Below, in pieces: positions 59,103 to 63,848 of a DNA stretch of 63,848 nt. The stretch spans positions 1 to 63,848 of the forward strand of contig JAOUDZ010000019.1 of assembly GCA_029858965.1 (NCBI GenBank), given 5' to 3'. Source of the DNA: Cyclobacteriaceae bacterium. GTDB lineage: Bacteria; Bacteroidota; Bacteroidia; Cytophagales; Cyclobacteriaceae. The notes beneath the pieces were generated by a model. The model was not told the origin of the DNA. It saw only the letters and a list, made by a program, of their open reading frames with translations, and did not search any database. Each line of letters starts with the position of its first letter. The first letter of the stretch is position 1. Made by a program: the position numbers and the translations under genes.

Positions 59103-59804
59103 ATGCGCGCCATTGATGTTTGTCTTAGTCCTGATCTGATGCATCTCTATCCGGTACAGGATAAAACCGTTGTCGTAGTCGATATCCTGCGTGCCACCTC
59201 GTGTATGACTACAGCGTTTGCCCATGGGATTAAAAGTATTACTCCTTTCGCTAAGTTAGAGGATTGTATGGCAATGAAGGAACAACAATACGTAACTGCG
59301 GGAGAGCGCGATGGAAAAAAGGTTGAAGGGTTTGATCTTGGCAACTCACCTTTCGAGTACATGGACGAAAAATTAAAGGGAGCTAAAATTGCATTTACCA
59401 CGACAAACGGAACACAGGCCATTGCAAAATCTGAGGGTGCAAAAGAAATTATTATCGGATCTTTTCTCAATCTTTCCGCGGTGACGGACTATTTAGCAAG
59501 AGGGGATAACAATGTATTGGTTGTTTGCGCCGGATGGAAAGGCAAAGTAAATTTGGAAGACACAATTTTCGCCGGTGCGGTAGTTGAAATGCTCAAGGAT
59601 CAAATCCATTCGGATTGTGATGCTCCGCTGGCAGCACAACATCTGTATACTTTGGCGATGGACGATTTAGAAGGATTTCTAAAGAACTCCAGTCATGTAA
59701 TGCGCCTTGCCAAATTGAATATTCACAAGGACATCCGCTTTTGCCTGACGCCCGATCAGTATAATGTAGTACCCATGTTGAAAAATGGTGCCCTGGAATT
59801 ATAA
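59103..59804 (+). CDS. comB: 2-phosphosulfolactate phosphatase family protein (ComB)
   Basis: A 233-residue ComB-family protein. Conserved segments are DVCLSPDLMHLYPVQDKTVVVVDILRATSCMTTAFAHG, ERDGKKVEGFDLGNSPFEY, TTTNGTQAIAKS and VLVVCAGWKGKVNLEDTIFAGAVVE. In methanogens ComB dephosphorylates phosphosulfolactate in coenzyme M synthesis. Bacteroidota do not make coenzyme M, so the true role may be sulfolactate or sulfonolipid (capnine-type) metabolism, which is speculation. It lies 67 bp after gcvT on the same strand. Confidence 0.85.
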   Translation: MRAIDVCLSPDLMHLYPVQDKTVVVVDILRATSCMTTAFAHGIKSITPFAKLEDCMAMKEQQYVTAGERDGKKVEGFDLGNSPFEYMDEKLKGAKIAFTTTNGTQAIAKSEGAKEIIIGSFLNLSAVTDYLARGDNNVLVVCAGWKGKVNLEDTIFAGAVVEMLKDQIHSDCDAPLAAQHLYTLAMDDLEGFLKNSSHVMRLAKLNIHKDIRFCLTPDQYNVVPMLKNGALEL

Positions 59805-59882
59805 CCGTTGGCCTGGCCAGATCCCTTCCTGCTCTTCAGGCGAGGCTTGGTGCAAGCATAAACACAGCCAACCATATTTTTC

Positions 59883-60215
59883 TCATGAAAGCTTCGGATT
59901 TTGACCGTGCCGGTTTATATCCCGAGTATTTTTCTTTTCAAGGTTTTTTTGGAAAGCCAATGTAAGGTCAATCCCAGTCTGGTTGGCAAGACAAATCAAT
60001 ACCCACAGCACGTCTGCCAGTTCATCACCGAGATCCTTATCCTTGTCCGATTCTTTTTCAGATTGCTCACCATATTGCCTGGCGATAACTCTGGCCACCT
60101 CACCCACCTCCTCCGTTAGCATGGCCATGTTTGTAAGTTCATTAAAATAGCGCACACCCTTGGTTTTGATCCATTGATCAACTTGCTCCTGGGCCATTTT
60201 CAGTGTAATTGACAT
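59883..60215 (-). CDS. MazG-like nucleotide pyrophosphohydrolase
   Basis: A 110-residue all-alpha NTP pyrophosphohydrolase of the MazG/dUTPase-like superfamily. The metal-binding acidic motifs are intact: EEVGEVARV and, after a charged loop, DLGDELADVLWVLICLANQTGIDL. Enzymes of this size hydrolyse (d)NTPs to monophosphates to clean up aberrant nucleotides. The substrate is unknown. It lies 21 bp after the thioesterase gene, probably in the same operon. Confidence 0.88.
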   Translation of the reverse strand: MSITLKMAQEQVDQWIKTKGVRYFNELTNMAMLTEEVGEVARVIARQYGEQSEKESDKDKDLGDELADVLWVLICLANQTGIDLTLAFQKNLEKKNTRDINRHGQNPKLS

Positions 60216-60236
60216 GGCAGTAATTTTTATAGTTTG

Positions 60237-60665
60237 TTATGTTAGTTTCGCCAGCAAGGATCCCGGTATGCTGGCTATCTTGCTTTTCGCGTAATCAAAG
60301 CATACAATACCAGTCTTGCCGCGGGCCACTTCTTTTTCTGTTTCTTTATTGGTAACGAGATACAGTATATCGAAACCATACTTAGTAAAATCAATTGGCG
60401 CAAGTTGGACAACAAGCACATCTCCCAGAAAAGATTCCGCTTTGTAAATAACAGCGGCGTCGCTAATGATATGACCTACGGTTCCTTCAATACTAACTTC
60501 ATTGGTAAAGCCAAGAGAACGGTAAAACTGCACACGTGCTTCTTGGAGCAACGTTAGCATGGTATCATTGCCCACATGTCCTCCATAATTTATATCGGAA
60601 GCGCGTACGGGAATTTCAGTTCTAAAAAGAAATTTATCAGGAAGGCTAAGGTGAATTCGAGCCAT
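60237..60665 (-). CDS. Hotdog-fold acyl-CoA thioesterase (4HBT family)
   Basis: A 142-residue single hotdog domain of the 4-hydroxybenzoyl-CoA thioesterase family. It has FRTEIPVRASDINYGGHVGNDTMLTLLQEARVQFYRSLGF, with the Asp of the ASDINYGGH segment as the probable catalytic residue, then VLVVQLAPIDFTKYGFDILYLVTNKETEKEVARGKTGIVCFD. It hydrolyses acyl-CoA or acyl-ACP; the substrate is unknown. It lies between the signalling fusion gene (37 bp upstream) and the MazG gene, all on the minus strand. Confidence 0.88.
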   Translation of the reverse strand: MARIHLSLPDKFLFRTEIPVRASDINYGGHVGNDTMLTLLQEARVQFYRSLGFTNEVSIEGTVGHIISDAAVIYKAESFLGDVLVVQLAPIDFTKYGFDILYLVTNKETEKEVARGKTGIVCFDYAKSKIASIPGSLLAKLT

Positions 60666-60702
60666 AAAATAACATCTTCAATTAATTAACAAGTACACTG
60701 GA

Positions 60703-62406
60703 TCAACTGGCGACGACATGATGCTTGTGCACTTTGAAAACATCCAGGGCCTTGGCATTTCCCGGAACAGGCAACGTATCAACATAATCAAAGGTGTATT
60801 TCTTACCCTCCAGCGCGAGGATGGCTGCCACGATCCCCGTTGCATGGATTGATCCGGGCAGTGCAAGTTTATGGAGCCGTTCAACGATTTCGATGGCATC
60901 TCCAGATAATTTTTGCTTTGTCTCTCCGGCATTAATTCGCAAGGGGCCTACATGCATACTGATCCGCACGGTTACCGTTTTTTGAAAAGGCTTCGTCAAG
61001 GTTTTAGAAACAACTTCACAAAACTCGATCGCACTGAAAAGCGTCTTAAATCCGGCAACCATATAATCTTCACGCATATCGAGTACGACAGGCGGAAGTG
61101 AGGATGTTTCCATTTCTGATAAGAGTGCTGTGTTTAGTTTATTATCAGAAGAAAAATCGCAGCATACAAAATAAAGTACAGGGCGGTCAGAAACCGGCTG
61201 CAATGGCAGTGGTTGTTCCGGGGTTATTTCCGGCGCATCGTTCAGAAATACATCCGGATTGACAGTAACATGGTTTTTTTGGAAAGGCCACAAAGCCACG
61301 GTATCGCGTGTACCTCCCATTTTTCTTTTCCGATCCCGTTCGGATAAAACACTTATGAGTGTAGGCTCCTCATGGTTCCCAAGGCTCCGCAGCACAGACA
61401 GTCCGAAAATTATGCTGGTCTGCAGCAAGAAAAGGTCAGCATGTCCTTCGTATGCTTCCTGGGTAAGATAGGTCACCGGATATTTATTAACCAGTCGTGT
61501 AAAACGCTCAACCCAATGTTCCCCTGCAAATCGCACGCTCACATCAATGAAATCCGATTGTTTGAAAGGCAGGAAGAGATTTAATTCTCCGCCAACCTCT
61601 TCCATTGCTTCGGCGAAGAGTATATCCCCGCCACATGCAAGGGAACAGTAGCCAATCTTAGCATTCAACGTACGAAGCGCGTTTAACAGGGCGATCTTTA
61701 CATTTGTCTCTATCTCCGGTGGAAACCGTTTGTGAGATCGATTAGGGTGATCAATCATATGCCCGACGAAGGCGACTACAACGGGAGGACTAAAGGCCTT
61801 AATAACTTCATTTGGCACCGGTAGATAATGCTTCAACAACCACAATTGGTTGTACACAGAATTGATCTTTCCCCAATCCGTAACCGCCAATTTGCGGGCA
61901 TGCAGGTAGGCCTCAACAGCTTTTGGTCGCTCTTTCAGGAGCAGATAAGCCTCCGCCTGTGTAGCCGCTTCCCAAAAATCATTTTCAGGATCCTTCAGTA
62001 CGGACAGAACTTCCTGTGCAATTTCCTTCCCTCTCCTGGATTGTCCCGCCAGCACAGACATGGATGCTGCATTTATACCCGTATAATAGCTTTTTGTTAA
62101 CTGGAAGTTCTTGTCGTATGTATCGCGGGCGAGAATTGCATATTTCGAGCTTTGATTTTTTTTGAACAATTCCTTATAAATACTTCCCAGAATACCCATC
62201 GTTTCCGGATCATCGGGATGGTCACGAATGATCGTTTCCAAATACTCCTGAGCCGCCTCTGGCACACCTGACTTGGACAAGGATAATGCATAGAGTTGTT
62301 TCACCCGCAAATCCGCGCCATTGTGCAACAAATCCTGCGCACGCGTTCGGGCTTCGGCGTAGTGGCCAAGTTGTATAAGATTCTCCAGCTGCGAGATATC
62401 GCTCAT
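60703..62406 (-). CDS. TPR - SLOG-like - degenerate class III cyclase-like fusion protein
   Basis: A 567-residue cytoplasmic protein in three parts. Residues 1-200 are TPR-like helices resembling the TPR-S/TRAFs-binding region (SYYTGINAASMSVLAGQ, FWEAATQAEAYLLL). Residues about 208-375 are a Rossmann-like domain (VAFVGHMID...RFP...ACGGDILFAEAM...LFLPF...GGTRD) homologous to the separate protein at 62904-63473 and resembling SLOG nucleotide-binding domains. Residues about 407-558 look like a class III adenylate cyclase core (CCDFSSD, RISMHVGPL, SGDAIEIVERLHKLA, GSIHATG). The second metal-binding Asp site (GDG) is replaced by VAGF, so catalysis is doubtful and this may be a ligand-binding or regulatory pseudocyclase. 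The combination suggests nucleotide sensing, as in conflict or stress signalling proteins. The actual function is unknown. Confidence 0.72.
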   Translation of the reverse strand: MSDISQLENLIQLGHYAEARTRAQDLLHNGADLRVKQLYALSLSKSGVPEAAQEYLETIIRDHPDDPETMGILGSIYKELFKKNQSSKYAILARDTYDKNFQLTKSYYTGINAASMSVLAGQSRRGKEIAQEVLSVLKDPENDFWEAATQAEAYLLLKERPKAVEAYLHARKLAVTDWGKINSVYNQLWLLKHYLPVPNEVIKAFSPPVVVAFVGHMIDHPNRSHKRFPPEIETNVKIALLNALRTLNAKIGYCSLACGGDILFAEAMEEVGGELNLFLPFKQSDFIDVSVRFAGEHWVERFTRLVNKYPVTYLTQEAYEGHADLFLLQTSIIFGLSVLRSLGNHEEPTLISVLSERDRKRKMGGTRDTVALWPFQKNHVTVNPDVFLNDAPEITPEQPLPLQPVSDRPVLYFVCCDFSSDNKLNTALLSEMETSSLPPVVLDMREDYMVAGFKTLFSAIEFCEVVSKTLTKPFQKTVTVRISMHVGPLRINAGETKQKLSGDAIEIVERLHKLALPGSIHATGIVAAILALEGKKYTFDYVDTLPVPGNAKALDVFKVHKHHVVAS

Positions 62407-62903
62407 CGTTTAAAATATGCGTTTATTTATGTTATGTCCTTGGTTTCAGATTATTTAGCTCACGGCAGAACGGTGTGCGTAGCCTAAAAATCAAAAAGAT
62501 AAATTAGTTTTCTAAAAATTTCTTATAAAACCTTTCCCATCGAACTTAAAAAGCCTGGGGCTTTTGCCCTCATCGCATTTAAAGGCTTTCACTCGCCTCA
62601 GCTTGAAGGCTATATCCTGAATCCATAAATCAACATGGATGTAATCAGCAAAATAGTAGATTTATTTCTCAACTGCCTAATATAACACCAAATAGAAACT
62701 GCTTCTGCATGATCACCAAACGCTGCTAGCGTCCGATCAGAAGTTACAAAACCCTATCGAACTGATTGTCCAGACGACCGCTTAGCTGCTAAATATAAGG
62801 AAGTGGTATGTCTATTGTGAACGAAACAAAAGAAATAACTGAATACCATAAAAGATGGGTGCAAAATCAAATCTACGATTAAAGTGATAGCAGCGGCAGC
62901 ATT
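62407..62903 (-). other. Intergenic region between the two SLOG-like genes
   Basis: About 497 bp with no convincing gene. A short hairpin AAAAGCC-TGG-GGCTTTT (62549-62565), followed leftward by TTAAG, could be a weak terminator for the upstream gene. That would separate its transcript from the fusion gene, whose own promoter would then lie at 62410-62540. Confidence 0.5.
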
Positions 62904-63473
62904 TTACCCCGGCCAGATCTTCTTTATCATTATCCCTCTTGCATGCATGCTGTTTACAAAATCCGCAGTTCCCCCTGTTTCCGTGCCCGTTGAATTATTC
63001 ATCAACGCAAGGGCTAATACTTTTTTTGGTTCAAGGTTTGAATGTTCCAGCGCATAATTCAGCATCGCTTCATTGCAAGAAGCGTAACAGACACTCAACT
63101 CATCGGTGCATTCAAGCTCGTGAACCTCGGCCGCCTGAGACAACACATAGTGAAAATGGTCTTCCCATTCTTTCGGATCCTCACCGGGAATGCCCTTAAC
63201 GTATTTCACTGAAGCTGCAAGAAACATCTCTTGCTCAAACGGAATGAATATAACCAATGGAATTTTTCGCTTCAGTACGCCTTCCGCAAAGATCATGTCA
63301 CCCCCTGCAGCGAGACTGGAAACGGCAACTGTTGGAGACGCTAATTCCAGCTCATCAAGAGCTTCTTCAATAGTATGCTGTACTTTTTGTATCAGTCCAA
63401 AAGGAAATCGCTCGCTTTTGCGGTCAATTGGGTCAATTAAATGTCCGGTAAATAGCAGGACGTTACACTTCAT
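62904..63473 (-). CDS. Stand-alone SLOG-like nucleotide-sensor protein
   Basis: A 189-residue Rossmann-like protein. It shares with the middle of the fusion protein at 60703-62406 the pattern LLFTGHLID...RKSERFP, AAGGDMIFAEGVL, LVIFIPFEQEMFLAASVKY and, near the end, TGGTADFV. It resembles the SLOG superfamily of nucleotide-derived-ligand sensors and processing enzymes. It has no signal peptide or membrane helix. The stand-alone copy beside a multi-domain copy suggests either a shared ligand or a producer/sensor pair. This is inferred from homology between the two and context, as no function is known. Confidence 0.7.
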   Translation of the reverse strand: MKCNVLLFTGHLIDPIDRKSERFPFGLIQKVQHTIEEALDELELASPTVAVSSLAAGGDMIFAEGVLKRKIPLVIFIPFEQEMFLAASVKYVKGIPGEDPKEWEDHFHYVLSQAAEVHELECTDELSVCYASCNEAMLNYALEHSNLEPKKVLALALMNNSTGTETGGTADFVNSMHARGIMIKKIWPG

Positions 63474-63532
63474 TCCTCTTACTTGTTTACTTTAAGGCAC
63501 TAAAAGTAACACCTTCCTGGAATATTTTCTTT

Positions 63533-63848
63533 TTATTCTTTTTTCTTCTCCAAACTATAATTAATAAATAAGGTTGCCATGTGGGCTTCCAATCCATCAG
63601 AACGCCTGTAAAACGCATAGCGCAATTCAACCGCGTTAAATGTTCGTCTGCGCTTTCGGTTGAAAGGCGCATACCGAAAGCTCAAGCCGGGTTTGATTGA
63701 GTAGAATTTTGACAAGTCGTAGTCCGACGTATAGAAAGCCTGCGAAATGTCATGCGCTTTGTATGGATGGAAATAGTTCGCACTGTTTTGCGAATACAAT
63801 CGGAAGAAAGTTGATACCGTGAATACGGGGGTGATTTTAAGGGATGTC
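63533..63848 (-). CDS. C-terminal end of an outer-membrane beta-barrel (DUF3570-like), partial
   Basis: The frame stays open to the right edge of the window, so only the last 104 or so residues of a longer leftward gene are visible. The codon at 63799 that could be read as a start is a TTG inside continuous coding sequence. Alternating aromatic/polar strands (ITPVFTVSTFFRLYSQ, LSFRYAPFNRKRRRTFNAVELRYAFYRR, LEAHMATLFINYSLEKK) and the terminal aromatic strand are typical of an outer-membrane barrel. The pattern resembles DUF3570 proteins of Bacteroidota. Confidence 0.65.
   Translation of the reverse strand, partial: TSLKITPVFTVSTFFRLYSQNSANYFHPYKAHDISQAFYTSDYDLSKFYSIKPGLSFRYAPFNRKRRRTFNAVELRYAFYRRSDGLEAHMATLFINYSLEKKKE

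Noticed and set aside
1-63848. CRISPR arrays, tRNA or rRNA genes, transposases, integrases
   Set aside because: Looked for regularly spaced repeats, tRNA-like TTCGA-loop sequences, rRNA segments and transposase motifs; none was found by eye. A covariance or tRNA scan would be needed to exclude a missed tRNA.

Overview
The window looks like a chromosomal segment of a member of the Bacteroidota, most likely a Cytophagales-type gliding or soil/freshwater bacterium. The evidence is gene content (FabI, a Tgt lacking the zinc cysteines, a fused DAHP synthase-chorismate mutase, a TPR-histidine kinase, a secreted CHAT protein, a DUF3570-like beta-barrel end, and Tat-exported Gfo/Idh, PhoX and sugar-isomerase-like proteins). 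In addition, several genes are preceded by Bacteroidota-type promoter boxes of the form TAnnTTTG. No rRNA, tRNA, CRISPR array, transposase or phage gene was seen, and genes are tightly packed apart from four gaps of 300-1000 bp.

Layout. 1-9.8 kb: a DUF2007/zinc-ribbon fragment, a LOG-like protein, an aldo/keto reductase, a large secreted TPR-CHAT protein, an exported hydroxypyruvate-isomerase-like TIM barrel, an RsmB-type rRNA methyltransferase, an FGE-like lipoprotein or secreted protein and a Tat-exported Gfo/Idh oxidoreductase. 9.8-23 kb: a CheY-like regulator, PlsC, RsmG, a beta-lactamase-like lipoprotein, an ECF sigma factor overlapping a glycosyltransferase, a LacI regulator with an inverted repeat upstream, Tgt-LptG-EamA, IspE, FabI, a membrane zinc-ribbon protein and MurI. 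23.2-33 kb: the membrane half of complex I (nuoH, I, J, K, L, M, N) with a TPR sensor histidine kinase inserted 4 bp after nuoH; nuoA-G are absent from the window. 33-47.5 kb: a long divergent PurF paralogue, a phosphodiesterase/PhoX pair, a GT9 glycosyltransferase, an EVE protein, two tandem secreted paralogues of unknown function, a second exported Gfo/Idh protein, an alpha/beta hydrolase, pyrR-pyrB and a CBS-domain cysteine/cystathionine synthase. 47.5-52.5 kb: an OmpA/SPOR protein, a gene-free stretch of about 970 bp with hairpins, a convergent NarL-type two-component pair and an MscS channel.

52.7-57 kb is the clearest regulatory system. A leftward operon, pheA - aminotransferase - tyrA - DAHP synthase/chorismate mutase, carries the path from PEP + erythrose-4-phosphate through chorismate to Phe and Tyr. 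It is preceded by a 21-codon leader ORF with eight consecutive Phe/Tyr codons (FYFYYFFF). A strong intrinsic terminator follows, and a 9-nt segment at the end of the leader ORF can form a competing antiterminator. This is a textbook ribosome-mediated attenuator responding to both Phe and Tyr.

57-63.8 kb: a small histidine-rich lipoprotein, gcvT, comB, a MazG-like pyrophosphohydrolase, a hotdog thioesterase, and then a possible nucleotide-signalling module. That module is a TPR - SLOG-like - degenerate class III cyclase-like fusion next to a stand-alone protein sharing the same SLOG-like domain. The window ends inside an outer-membrane beta-barrel gene.
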